NCBI GenBank assembly: GCA_963829485.1
Contig: CAWHIK010000009.1
Location: 62,001-126,000, forward strand
Direction of reading: 5' to 3'
From: JBGPQJ01 sp963829485
GTDB lineage: Bacteria > Chloroflexota > Anaerolineae > Anaerolineales > Villigracilaceae
DNA length: 64,000 nucleotides
Below are positions 26,622 through 35,894 of this stretch, in pieces; the first letter of the stretch is position 1; each line of letters begins with the position of its first letter. The notes beneath the pieces were generated by a model that was given only the letters and a program-made list of their open reading frames with translations, was not told where the DNA came from and ran no database searches. The position numbers and the translations under genes were made by a program.

Positions 26622-27257
26622 ATGAACCAGATTCAAAAAAGCGGTCTTTATTACCCCAATAAATTTGGCTTGATCACCATTAATTCTTTGGAAGATGTCA
26701 TGGGCAAAAATGGTTTGAATGCCATTCTGAATCTTGCCGGACTTAATAAATATATTGAAAATTACCCCCCCGATAACCTCGAAAAAGCGTTTGACTTTGC
26801 AGAACTTTCTGCGATCGGTGTTGCCCTGGAGGAGATGTATGGACCTCGCGGTGGCCGCGGTTTGATGCTTCGAGCCGGACGGGCGACCTTCGCCGATGCA
26901 CTAAAATATTTTGGAGCGCTTGCTGGAGCCGGCGACCTGGCATTCAAAGTCCTTCCACTTCAGGCAAAAATGCGAATCGGTCTCCCGGCCATGGCAAAGA
27001 TATTCAGCCAGGTCAGCGACCAGCTTAGCACAGTTGAAGAAAAGGATAATGAATTAATATATACTATCCACAAGTGCCCGTGTTGTTGGGGGAGAAGTGG
27101 TGTGGATAAACCGGTCTGTTTCATCGCGGCTGGATTGATCCAGGAAAGCCTCAAGTGGGTATCCGGCGGAAATGAATTCCGCGTGAACGAATCCAAATGT
27201 ATCGCATTGAACGACCCCGTGTGTGAGTTCGTCATCCAAAAAGACCCCATCGGTTAA
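26622..27257 (+). CDS. V4R-domain protein
   Basis: 211 residues. The C-terminal part (about 130-205) is a V4R (vinyl-4-reductase-type) small-molecule-binding domain with Cys residues in HKCPCCWGR, PVCFIAAGL, ESKCIAL and DPVCEFVI. The N-terminal part (LEDVMGKNGLNAILNLAGL) is the helical region found in related V4R regulators. Its Cys set could bind a metal. It starts 12 bases after the roadblock gene. Probably the ligand sensor of this signalling cassette; the ligand is unknown. Confidence 0.78.
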   Translation: MNQIQKSGLYYPNKFGLITINSLEDVMGKNGLNAILNLAGLNKYIENYPPDNLEKAFDFAELSAIGVALEEMYGPRGGRGLMLRAGRATFADALKYFGALAGAGDLAFKVLPLQAKMRIGLPAMAKIFSQVSDQLSTVEEKDNELIYTIHKCPCCWGRSGVDKPVCFIAAGLIQESLKWVSGGNEFRVNESKCIALNDPVCEFVIQKDPIG

Positions 27258-27268
27258 CAGAGGCATCT

Positions 27269-28114
27269 GTGACAGAAACCAAATCCAAAATCCTCGTTGT
27301 TGAGGACGACCAGGATCTGGCTGAAATGCTGAACTCTTATCTGCGGGTTCAGGGTTATGAGGTTGTCATTGCCAACTGGGGTGAGGATGGAATCCAGGCT
27401 GCCCTTACCGCTCGCCCAGACTTATTGATTCTGGATATCCGATTGCCGGATATCGACGGATTTGAAGTCGCACGCAGGCTGAGGGCTGATCGAAAAACGA
27501 GTCATATCCCAATCATTTTCCTGACTGAAAAACGAGAACGAAGTGATAAATTAGCAGGCCTGGAGCTTGGCGCTGACGATTACATCACAAAACCGTTCGA
27601 TGTTCAGGAAATGCGGTTAAGAGTGCGGAACGTCCTCAAACGATCCAAACAGGATTCATTGACCAATCCAGTTACAGGACTTCCCGAAGGACCGCTGGTC
27701 GAAGAAAAACTCAGCGATTGTCTGAAAAAGGATGGACCTGGAGCCCTGGGGATCATTATCGAGAATATCGAATATTTCCGCGATGCTTATGGATTCGTTG
27801 CCAAGGATGATGTTCTGCGTGCCGTCAGCTTGATTCTAAATAATGCGATACGGGAATCAGGTTACATTGAAGATGGATTTGTCGGTCACTTAACTCCGAC
27901 AGATTTTGTCATAATACTCCCGCAGCATGCTTTGTCATCCATGGAGGAACGGATCCAATCCAAGTTGGAGCAATCTCTCAACTTTTTTTACCCGATGGGA
28001 GACCAAACGAAGCAGGAAAATCGCTTGAATATCAGAATTAATATCATTTCTGCCAATGACCAGCACTATACCGGACTTGTCCAATTAAAGACTGAGATAT
28101 TGAAAAGGAAATAA
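27269..28114 (+). CDS. Response regulator with a degenerate GGDEF-like output domain
   Basis: Residues 6-122 form a receiver domain: EDD near 12-14, DIRLPDIDG (phospho-Asp about 56) and ITKPF (Lys about 109). Residues about 135-281 resemble a GGDEF fold (NPVTGLPEGPLVEEKL in place of DxLTGLxNR), but the catalytic loop is replaced by HLTPTDFVIIL, so cyclase activity is unlikely. It may be a binding or dimerisation module. GTG start, 11 bases after the V4R gene. No histidine kinase lies nearby. Confidence 0.83.
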   Translation: MTETKSKILVVEDDQDLAEMLNSYLRVQGYEVVIANWGEDGIQAALTARPDLLILDIRLPDIDGFEVARRLRADRKTSHIPIIFLTEKRERSDKLAGLELGADDYITKPFDVQEMRLRVRNVLKRSKQDSLTNPVTGLPEGPLVEEKLSDCLKKDGPGALGIIIENIEYFRDAYGFVAKDDVLRAVSLILNNAIRESGYIEDGFVGHLTPTDFVIILPQHALSSMEERIQSKLEQSLNFFYPMGDQTKQENRLNIRINIISANDQHYTGLVQLKTEILKRK

Positions 28115-28120
28115 AGCCGG

Positions 28121-28873
28121 TTGAAAATTATTGTTATTGTCCCGACTTATAATGAAGCGGAGAACCTGCCAAACCTGGTCTCCGCATTATTTTCGCTTCC
28201 GCTCGATCTTCGTATCTTGATTGTCGATGACAACAGCCCTGATGGCACGGGTGTGATTGCGGACGATATGGTTGCGGTGAATGCCGGACGATTATTCGTC
28301 CACCACCGAAGCGGTAAGCTGGGATTGAGATCCGCCTATCTGACAGGTTTTAAGATCGCCTTGGAGAATGGTGCAGAGGCGGTCGCTCAAATGGACGCTG
28401 ATTTCTCTCATGATCCCGAAAAATTGGTGGAAATGGCAGCAAAGCTCAACACTTGCGATGTTGTGCTGGGATCCAGGTATGTGAAAGGCGGCAGCGTCGA
28501 CGAAAATTGGCCTCTTTGGCGCAAGGGTTTGTCGGCTTGGGGAAATTTTTACTCACGCACGATCCTGCATTTACCCCTGAGGGATGTCACGACCGGATTT
28601 CGTCTCTGGCGGCGGGAAACTCTTTTAGGCATGCCGCTGGACCGAATCCGCGCGAGTGGATATATTTTCCTGGTTGAAATGGCATATATCGCATATTGTC
28701 TCGAGTATCAGGTTGGTGAAGTCCCAATTCATTTCTCCGACCGGCGGTGGGGCAAATCGAAAATGTCCTTTAAGATCCAGATTGAGGCAGCATTCCGGAT
28801 ATGGGAATTGCTTTGGCAATTCAGGGATTTGCGACGTAAAGGGAAACTTGCAAGAATGAATACGGGCAGCTGA
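28121..28873 (+). CDS. Polyprenol-monophosphomannose synthase-like glycosyltransferase (GT2)
   Basis: 250 residues with the DPM1 pattern: IVIVPTYNEAENL at the N-terminus, LIVDDNSPDGTG (about 30), QMDADFSHDPEKL (DxD-type, about 91) and DVTTGFRLWRRE (about 148). It transfers a sugar, in known members mannose from GDP-mannose, to a polyprenyl phosphate on the cytoplasmic face of the membrane. TTG start, 6 bases after the receiver gene, so it is the last gene of that operon. No C-terminal membrane extension is present. Confidence 0.88.
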   Translation: MKIIVIVPTYNEAENLPNLVSALFSLPLDLRILIVDDNSPDGTGVIADDMVAVNAGRLFVHHRSGKLGLRSAYLTGFKIALENGAEAVAQMDADFSHDPEKLVEMAAKLNTCDVVLGSRYVKGGSVDENWPLWRKGLSAWGNFYSRTILHLPLRDVTTGFRLWRRETLLGMPLDRIRASGYIFLVEMAYIAYCLEYQVGEVPIHFSDRRWGKSKMSFKIQIEAAFRIWELLWQFRDLRRKGKLARMNTGS

Positions 28874-28907
28874 ACGAGGAACCTGATAATTGGTTTCTCG
28901 TTTTTTT
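28873..28907. terminator. Terminator after the DPM synthase gene
   Basis: AACGAGGAACC pairs with GGTTTCTCGTT around an eight-base loop, followed by seven Ts. It lies between the convergent DPM and rsmA genes. Confidence 0.8.
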
Positions 28908-28927
28908 AACTTTTCTAATTGTTAGAA

Positions 28928-29800
28928 TTAATTTATTGGAGGACTTGAATACATCGTAGTAAGCAGTGTCCACTCTGAAAGGCTCAACGTTTCTGCCCGG
29001 CGTTTAGGGTCGATTCCTGATGATTGGAGTAAGTTCTCAGCATCGATGGGTGAGATTGAAAGACCTCCAGAGAGGGAATTGCGAAGCGTTTTTCTCCTCT
29101 GGCTGAATCCTGCTTTTGCTAATCTAAAAAAGAAGTCGAGGTTTTCCGATGGAATGACCGGTTCAGGGTAGGCATCAAGTTTTATGACTGCGGAATCAAC
29201 ATTCGGCTCCGGAAAAAATGCATTGGATGGAATTTCGAATTCAATGGCGGGCTTGCCAAATACCTGTACGCTCAAAGCCAGCAGGCTCATATCTCCGGGT
29301 TCGGCACAAATCCTTTGGGCGACTTCCTTTTGTATGGTCAAAACCACTCGCTTTGGTCGTGGAAGATTTTCCATTAAATGGCGAATAATGGCGGACGTGA
29401 TGTAATAAGGAATATTGGCAATAACCATAAAGGATTCGACTTGGATAAGATCTTAAATCCTAAAATCCATAAAATTCCCCTGGATTACCCTCACGTTTTT
29501 ATATGGTGTCAACACATCAGTAAGGATGGGAATCAAGTGTGTGTCTAACTCAACGGCCACAACCTCTTTTGCTGCGACAGCCAAATGACGGGTAAGGCTG
29601 CCTAATCCCGGCCCGATTTCCAAAACAGTATCAGCTGCTGATACTTCAGCGACCTTGACGATCTTTTGTAACATCAGCTCGTCGTCCAGGAAATTCTGCC
29701 CCAAGGACTTATCGGCGCGAATCCCGAATTTCCTCAATAAACTCGCAGATTCATGGGGCGTCAAATTTCGAGCTTCAGGATTTGATTTCTTCCCGGTCAT
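28928..29800 (-). CDS. rsmA: RsmA (KsgA), 16S rRNA adenine dimethyltransferase, with an in-frame stop
   Basis: The span encodes 290 residues, the usual length. SLGQNFLDD (about 32), LEIGPGLGSLTRHL (SAM site, about 62), VAVELD and IPYYITSAIIRHL (catalytic NLPY-type motif) are present, with FPEPNVDSAVIKL and AKAGFSQRRKTLRNSL later. It dimethylates two adenosines at the 3' end of 16S rRNA. A TAA at 29453-29455 interrupts the frame just before the catalytic motif, with the same frame continuing on both sides. The stop is in GATTTAAG. An intact copy would be expected in the cell, so sequence error is likely. Confidence 0.88.
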
Positions 29801-29814
29801 TTGTTTCTTCCATT

Positions 29815-30174
29815 CTATCCAATAACATTTTCGAAATGGGTAATTATAGGTTTTTTAGTCCGTTTGCCTTCGACCGCAATCGCATCGATTTGCCAGTGAA
29901 GGATCTCATGTAATTGTGCATAATCTTCGGCTGCAGCAAGCATACTCTTTCGTTTTTTCGCTGTAATTGTTTCTTCTGGATAGGCAATTCGGCTGGATGT
30001 CAGTGTGCGGACTTCAATAAAGAATATGACATCTCCCGATTGCGCCACGATGTCGATCTCACCATGCCGGGTGTGGATGTTACGTCCAATGATCTCATAA
30101 CCTAACGAGCTCATGTAATTTGCGGCTTCTTCTTCTCCCCATGCACCAATGGATTGTTTTTTCGTTTTCATCAT
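29815..30174 (-). CDS. YraN-family (UPF0102) protein
   Basis: 119 residues with the family pattern GAWGEEEAANYMSSLGYEII, RNIHTRHGEIDIVAQSGDVIFFIEV and KRKSMLAAAEDY. The E...GEIDIVA...EV arrangement is a restriction-endonuclease-like fold, predicted to act on DNA. Its ATG overlaps the stop of the glycosyltransferase upstream (ATGA), and rsmA follows after 14 bases, so these three are one operon. Confidence 0.88.
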   Translation of the reverse strand: MMKTKKQSIGAWGEEEAANYMSSLGYEIIGRNIHTRHGEIDIVAQSGDVIFFIEVRTLTSSRIAYPEETITAKKRKSMLAAAEDYAQLHEILHWQIDAIAVEGKRTKKPIITHFENVIG

Positions 30175-31370
30175 GCAAAGAAGCTTTCCCAGATCTTGCG
30201 GAGGTTATATCCCAGGCTGTGTCGTTTTGGTTCGACTTGTTCAACCAAGCGTTCATAATGCGAAAGCATGATCGCACCGGTTCGTTCAATGGAGTATCTC
30301 TTGGATGCTTCCAGGGCAGCCAAACTCATCTTTCGACATAAATCCTTGTCGAGGCAGAGCCTCATCATTTTGGCGGTGAACACCAGGGGGTCCGAACTGG
30401 AAAGATATCCTGTATGCCCATCGATGACTGTGTCACCGACGCCCGGGGAATCTATCCCTAGAACCGGTAATCCGGATGCCATGGCTTCGATGACCGAGAG
30501 CGGATGGACTTCTGACATGGATGCGGTAACGAAGACATCGCACATGGAGAGGTAATCCGGCAGATCGTCATACGGAACCCGTCCCATGAAATGAATTCGA
30601 TTTGCGGTTGCGGTCTGGCTGGCCATCTCCCTCAACATACCTTCAACAGGACCGCTGCCAATGATCAGCAGATGAACTTTTTCAAAGGATTGAGCGACAG
30701 CATTGAAAGCTTTGATGACCAAAGGAAGATCCTTTTCAAGTGCCAGCCTGCCGGAGTAGACCAGTAACGTGTCATCAGAAGTGAAGTCAAACTCCTTCCT
30801 TTTGAACCTGCCGGTTTTTGTGCGGAATTTTTCGATATCCACGCCATTGGGTACGACGGTGATGGGAGCCTCGAGGTTCAAGCCCCTCATGATTTTTGCC
30901 ATTCCTGCCGATGGTGAGATGACCATGTCCACCTTGGCACAAAAACGAGGCAGATAGGTATAAATTAACGTTTGACTGATATCCTTCGTCAGGGTTGGTG
31001 CATAAGCCTGGGCATAAAGATCGTATCTTGTATGGTTCGTGAAAACTATCGGGATATTTAACGGTTTACAATATCTTAATGCCAGCTGTCCACTTATAAA
31101 AGGATGGTGGACGTGAACAATATCCATCGACTGGATCAATCTTTTAATTTCGCGTTTGTGAGCAATGTTTAAGGCAAATCCCTCTGAGATCGGTAACCCA
31201 GGAGAGCGGTGGACATTCGGTTCATCGTCGACGTACTCTTTGTCCCCGCTAAATGTAAATACGAAGACATCGTGCCCCAGTTTTTCCAGGAACTTCTTGT
31301 TGACGTCGACATAGATCGTTACGCCGCTGATATACGGTTTATATAGGTCCACCATCATGCCGATGCGCAT
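30171..31370 (-). CDS. GT4-family glycosyltransferase
   Basis: About 399 residues, GT-B fold. The N-terminal domain starts MRIGMMVDLYKPYISG. The C-terminal domain has VYSGRLALEKDLPLVIKAF, IIGSGPVEGML, and SMSEVHPLSVIEAMASGLPVLG with the E-x7-E-type nucleotide-sugar motif. Most like alpha-mannosyl- or glucosyltransferases acting on lipids, with an NDP- or GDP-sugar donor; the acceptor is unknown. I chose the ATG at 31370 because GGAGG lies six bases upstream; the frame extends 16 codons further without support. Confidence 0.87.
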   Translation of the reverse strand: MRIGMMVDLYKPYISGVTIYVDVNKKFLEKLGHDVFVFTFSGDKEYVDDEPNVHRSPGLPISEGFALNIAHKREIKRLIQSMDIVHVHHPFISGQLALRYCKPLNIPIVFTNHTRYDLYAQAYAPTLTKDISQTLIYTYLPRFCAKVDMVISPSAGMAKIMRGLNLEAPITVVPNGVDIEKFRTKTGRFKRKEFDFTSDDTLLVYSGRLALEKDLPLVIKAFNAVAQSFEKVHLLIIGSGPVEGMLREMASQTATANRIHFMGRVPYDDLPDYLSMCDVFVTASMSEVHPLSVIEAMASGLPVLGIDSPGVGDTVIDGHTGYLSSSDPLVFTAKMMRLCLDKDLCRKMSLAALEASKRYSIERTGAIMLSHYERLVEQVEPKRHSLGYNLRKIWESFFA

Positions 31371-31529
31371 TTCGATCCTCCAGAAGATGAATCTAAGGCA
31401 AATGAAACTTGCTGTCAAGCATATAATTTCCGATGGTGCCTGATTTTGTTCTGGGATAGTTTGATGATGTGTTTTATTATCTTGGTAAAATGCCTATGGT
31501 AGAATGTATCCCCCATCGGTGAAAAGTAG

Positions 31530-31724
31530 ATGACAGTAAAACTTACCCTCCGTGACCAAGAGTACGAAGTAAAGCCTGGAATGACTTTGCTGTCTTCTTT
31601 GAAAAAAGCAGGCATCCTCCCCGAATCCATCATCGCCACTCGTGATGGTGAATTGATCCTTGAAGATGAAATTCTAAAAGACGGAGAAGTCATCATTCTC
31701 ATTTCGGTCATTTCTGGAGGCTGA
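31530..31724 (+). CDS. ThiS/MoaD-family sulfur carrier (TtuB-like)
   Basis: A 64-residue ubiquitin-fold protein ending in Gly-Gly (VISGG), the C-terminus that is adenylated and thiocarboxylated. It lies two bases upstream of a TtuA-like tRNA thiolase, so it is the likely sulfur donor TtuB for that enzyme and not the thiamin or molybdopterin carrier. No E1-like activator gene is in the window. Confidence 0.85.
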   Translation: MTVKLTLRDQEYEVKPGMTLLSSLKKAGILPESIIATRDGELILEDEILKDGEVIILISVISGG

Positions 31725-31725
31725 A

Positions 31726-32692
31726 TTGAAATGTCGAACCTGCGGACAAAAAGCTACAGTAAATATGAAACAGCACAAGCTGGCGCTGTGCAAGGATCAT
31801 TACCTGGAATGGATTCCGGAGCAGACTGAACGATTCATCAAAAAGTATAAAATGTTCTCCAGGGAAGAAAAAGTGATTGTGGCTGTTTCCGGGGGCAAGG
31901 ATTCCCTGTCGCTTTGGGACATCCTGGTTCGACTGGGATATAAAGCTGACGGACTTTACATAGGACTGGGCATCGACGGTGGGCACGGTTATTCGTCGGA
32001 ATCACATCGATTATCCGAAAAATTTGCAGACAGAAATCATTTGAATCTCCATGTCGTCGATGTGGAGAAGGAATATGGGTATTCAATACCTGTCCTGGCA
32101 GAAACGTCTCACAGGGGCAAAGGAAAGCCATGTTCAGTCTGTGGTCTGACAAAACGGCATGTCATGAATCGCATCGCCCGGGATTTGGGTTATGACGTTC
32201 TTGCGACGGGACACAATCTCGACGATGAAGCGGCAACCCTTTTTGGAAATACCCTGATCTGGTCGAAAGAATTTCTGATTCGCCAAAGCCCTGTTCTTAC
32301 CGAATCGGATGGTTTGGCGCGAAAAGTCAAACCTCTCTGCCGATTCTATGAAAAAGAAATGACAGCCTACGCACTACTCAGAGGGATTGAATATATTTAC
32401 GAGGAATGCCCGTTTGCGGTCGGATCAACATCCATCTATTACAAAAAACTGCTAAATGAACTGGAAAGTGACCGACCGGGTGCGAAACTCATCTTTTACT
32501 TAAAATTCCTTGAAGGGCGTAATCAAGGACTTTTCGCTTCGCCTGACCCCAATGCACCAGGGGTTAAACACATGCCCTAATTGTGGTCAGCCGACATCCG
32601 CGCCAGGGGAATGCTCTTTTTGCAGATTGTTTTCCAAAGTGAAAACCGAGCTGGATTTAAATGACCAAGCACAACTGTCATTTACTGCGTGA
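31726..32692 (+). CDS. TtuA/NcsA-family tRNA 2-thiolation enzyme, frameshifted near its C-terminus
   Basis: N-terminal zinc motif CRTCGQ with a later CKDH, PP-loop VSGGKDSLSLWDIL (about 54), PCSVCG (about 137, iron-sulfur Cys pair), ATGHNLDDEA and YEECPF (third cluster Cys). The second zinc finger, CPNCGQPTSAPGECSFC, is in another frame. Removing one base near 32567-32571 gives ...APGVKTCPNCGQ..., completing a protein of about 320 residues as in the family. It would use a thiocarboxylated carrier and a [4Fe-4S] cluster to make 2-thiouridine or 2-thioribothymidine in tRNA. Start is TTG after a GGAGG. Confidence 0.85.
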
Positions 32693-32707
32693 ATAAGGGA
32701 ATTCGCA

Positions 32708-33422
32708 TTGAGATCTGACAAAAACTATCGATACTTCGATACGATAACTGCCCTCTTTTGTGTCGTTCTGGTTGTCAGCAATGTCGCCTCATCGGCAAAA
32801 ATTATCGATTGGGGAGTGTCATTCCTCGGACTTCCACTGGCATTCGATGCTGGAACAATCCTCTTTCCTATAAGTTATATTTTTGGGGATATCCTGACCG
32901 AGGTGTATGGTTATAAAAATTCACGCCGGGTAATCTGGACAGGCTTTGTTGCGCTTAATTCTCTCTTCTGTAGTATTTTGGTTGGTGGGTCTGATGCCGG
33001 GAGAATCCACTTGGCAGGACTATGCAGGTGATTCAGCCTATATAGCCATACTGGGTGGAATGAGCTCTGGAGGAATAGTCCTGGCTAGTTTGGCCGGGTA
33101 CTGGTCCGGTGAGTTCACAAATTCCATCATCCTTGCGAAATTAAAGGTCTACACTTCAGGCAGGTTCCTCTGGCTGAGAACCATCAGCAGCACGTTGGTC
33201 GGGCAATTTGTAGATACGCTGGCATTTATTTTGGTCGCTTCCTTCTTCAGCGTTTTTCCTTGGAGCTTGTTTTCCACCTTGTTCGTCTCCAACTATGTGT
33301 TCAAAGTTTCTCTGGAGATCATTTTGACACCTGTGACTTATGGGGTGATTCGATGGTTGAAACGGGCTGAGAATGAAGACTATTATGACCGGAGTACAAA
33401 TTTCAATCCCTTCAGAAGATAA
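32708..33422 (+). CDS. YhhQ-family queuosine-precursor transporter, frameshifted
   Basis: The joined frames (32708-33031, 32946-33422) give about 237 residues with six hydrophobic segments. FPISYIFGDILTEVYGYKNSRRVIW is the family signature (DILTEVYG core) and LRTISSTLVGQFVDTLAF is its second-half partner. Removing one T at 32958-32961 restores VALNLSSVVFWLVGLMPG. The family takes up preQ0/preQ1 for queuosine synthesis, an apt neighbour of a tRNA-modification gene. TTG start. Confidence 0.84.
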
Positions 33423-33423
33423 T

Positions 33424-33456
33424 AAAAATGTGGGCAAAATAGCAGCCCACATTTTT
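33424..33456. terminator. Bidirectional terminator between YhhQ and glnA
   Basis: AAAAATGTGGGC (33424-33435) pairs perfectly with GCCCACATTTTT (33445-33456), nine-base loop, between convergent genes. Confidence 0.88.
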
Positions 33457-33476
33457 GTTATGAAATTATGCTCTTC

Positions 33477-34812
33477 TTAAGCTGTCTCGAGGTAACGTTC
33501 CACTTCGTAATCAGTTACATGCATTCGAAAATCGTCCCATTCAGCCTTTTTCGCTGTCGTAAAAGCCTCGTAAGCGGTTTCACCCAGCGCACTTCTGATG
33601 ACTTTGTCCTTTTCCATCTCCGTCAGAGCTTCGAGCAGAGACCCAGGGAGTGATCCGATTTTCTTCTTTGTTCGTTCATCTTCAGTGAGGTGGTAAACAT
33701 TTACGTTATTGAGCGGTTTGGGTGGAACCAGATTTCTGTCGATACCGTCAAGGGCTGCAGCGATCATGACCGAAAATGCAAGGTACGGGTTGCTGGAGGG
33801 ATCCGGGCAGCGCAACTCGGCGCGAACGGCTTTGTCCTTTCCCGGAGTGTATCGTGGGATACGGATTAGTGCGGATCGATTTGTCTGCGCCCAGCCAATG
33901 TAAACCGGTGCTTCATATCCTGGGACTAGCCGCTTGTAGGAATTGGGGGTGGGAGCTGTGATGGCGCAAAATGCCCGGGCATGAGTTAATTGACCGGCGA
34001 TAAATCCATAGGCAAGCTTGGATAGATGGTGCTCATCCGATGGATCATAGAAAAGATTCTTTCCTTTTTTATCAAAGAGAGATTGATGACAATGCATGCC
34101 TGATCCATTGATCCCAAATATCGGCTTGGGCATGAATGAAGCAACCAGTCCATGCTCTGCAGCGATTGCTTTGACTGTATATTTCAATGTGAGCACATTA
34201 TCAGCCGTCGAGAGGGCATCATCGAAACGGAAATCAATTTCATGCTGACCGAGAGCGACCTCATGATGGCCTACTTCGACTTCAAGACCCATGCTTATTA
34301 GCGCATCCATCAAGGCTGTTCTAACACGAACCGCTTCGTCGTCGGCTGAAAAATCGAAATACCCTCCGACATCATGGGGAACCGGATGGACGCTTGCTCC
34401 GTTCTTCTTGAAGAGGAAGAACTCAGGCTCAGGACCGACATTATAGGTCCATCCACGTTCAGCCAGCTTTGCCATCATCCTTTTTAAGTACACCGCGTGG
34501 ATCCCCTTCGAAAGGTTCGCCATCCGGCATAAAGATATCGCAAAAGACTCTGGCGCGGCGGGATTCGCTAGGTGTCCAGGGGAGTACGGCGTAGGTATCC
34601 GGATCGACGATCAGACGCATGTCACTCTCCTGGATACGGGCAAAACCCTCCACGGAAGACCCATCGAACCAGACACCGTCTTCGAGAGCCTCTTCCAGCC
34701 TCTTTATAGGAGCGTCAACACTTTTCACTGCTCCCGTCACGTCGGTGAACTGGTAAGAGATGAATTTTACGTCGTCCTCTTTTACTCTTTTTAACAAATC
34801 CTTGTGATCCAT
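33477..34812 (-). CDS. glnA: Glutamine synthetase type I (GlnA), frameshifted in an A-run
   Basis: The joined frame encodes about 445 residues. N-terminal: VWFDGSSVEGFARIQESDM (beta-grasp and active-site loop), DIFMPDGEPFEGDPR. C-terminal: GPEPEFFLF, GINGSGMHCHQSLF (ATP and glutamate site), and RYTPGKDKAVRAELRCPDPSSNPYL (active-site Arg residues, quoted in parts). It makes glutamine from glutamate, ammonia and ATP. The break is at the five As of CTTAAAAAGG (34481-34485); four would restore VLKRMMAKLAERGW. Length and ending fit GSI-alpha, which lacks the adenylylation Tyr region. GGAGG precedes the ATG. Error is likelier than loss of an essential gene. Confidence 0.9.
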
Positions 34813-34879
34813 CTTTCCTCCTTTGAGATCTCTGAGTTTGTTGGTTTACCCAACTTGGAATAATAGACTTGCTTCGAGT

Positions 34880-35860
34880 TCATTCTGCTATTGCACCCGA
34901 CACCTCGTCTTTATGGATTACATCATTTTTCCTGGATGAATTTACTAATACTACAGAACCGATAATAACAATTGCTGCTATTAGAATTCGAGGGGTGAGT
35001 GGTTCCTGTGCCAGCAGACTGCCTAAAAGAATTGCAACCAGGGGATTGACGTAGGCATAAGTCGCGACAAGAGATACGGGGGCATTGCGCAGCAACCAGG
35101 CATACGAGACAAATCCGATCAAGGATCCTATTGTGATGAGATAAACCAAACCATACATGGATTTATGTGAGATTTCGCTTAATGATAAAGCCTGCCATTC
35201 GCCCACCAATGTGGCGACTATGAAAAGCCCGGCACTCCCGACCAGCATTTCCATGCCGGTTGTCATCAGGGCGGAATTCGGCAGATCCGCTGAACGGCTG
35301 TAAATTGAACCGAAGGACCAAATGAACGCAGCCAGCAGGCAGACCAGAATCCCTGCCATGTTAAATTGATTAGTCCCCCCGATTAAATCAGCGGGTCCAA
35401 TTAAAACCACGATACCGGTAAATCCTATCGCAAGACCTAAAACCGAACGCCAGGTTGGTTTTGTGCCGCCCGGTCGAAGCGCTTCAATAAGTACTAGCCA
35501 TAGGGGAACTGTACCGATCAATAAGGCAGCAACTCCAGATGGGATTCGCTGCTCAGACCAGGATAACAATCCATTTCCGCCGACCAGGAGGAGAATTCCG
35601 ACTATAGCCGCTGACCGCCATTGGATCTTTGTCGGCATGGGGTCCCCTGCTAATTTTCTCCAGACCAACAAGACTGCTCCAGATACCAGGAAACGAACTC
35701 CGGCACTAATAAATGGCGGGATCGTTTCTACAACGAACAAGATTGCCAGGTAGGTGGAACCCCATATGATGTAGAGTGATAACAGCGCCATCCAGGTTTT
35801 GGATTTCATTCGGTCTCGATTCAATATTAATTCCTGATCCGTTACTTCTATTGTGTGCAT
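34880..35860 (-). CDS. EamA/DMT-family permease
   Basis: About 300-326 residues with ten hydrophobic segments in two EamA repeats. Recognisable pieces are YIIWGSTYLAILFVVETIPP, VGGNGLLSWSEQRIPSGVAALL and PLVAILLGSLLAQEPLT. This is the YedA-like branch of drug/metabolite exporters; substrate unknown. The start is open: ATG at 35860 or the MKSKTW ATG at 35809. The end of a long structured RNA with a terminator lies just upstream (35897-35924), so expression may be attenuated by it. Confidence 0.85.
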   Translation of the reverse strand: MHTIEVTDQELILNRDRMKSKTWMALLSLYIIWGSTYLAILFVVETIPPFISAGVRFLVSGAVLLVWRKLAGDPMPTKIQWRSAAIVGILLLVGGNGLLSWSEQRIPSGVAALLIGTVPLWLVLIEALRPGGTKPTWRSVLGLAIGFTGIVVLIGPADLIGGTNQFNMAGILVCLLAAFIWSFGSIYSRSADLPNSALMTTGMEMLVGSAGLFIVATLVGEWQALSLSEISHKSMYGLVYLITIGSLIGFVSYAWLLRNAPVSLVATYAYVNPLVAILLGSLLAQEPLTPRILIAAIVIIGSVVLVNSSRKNDVIHKDEVSGAIAE

Positions 35861-35894
35861 CTTATTGGTAATTATGGTCTATTCGTCAGGCAAA

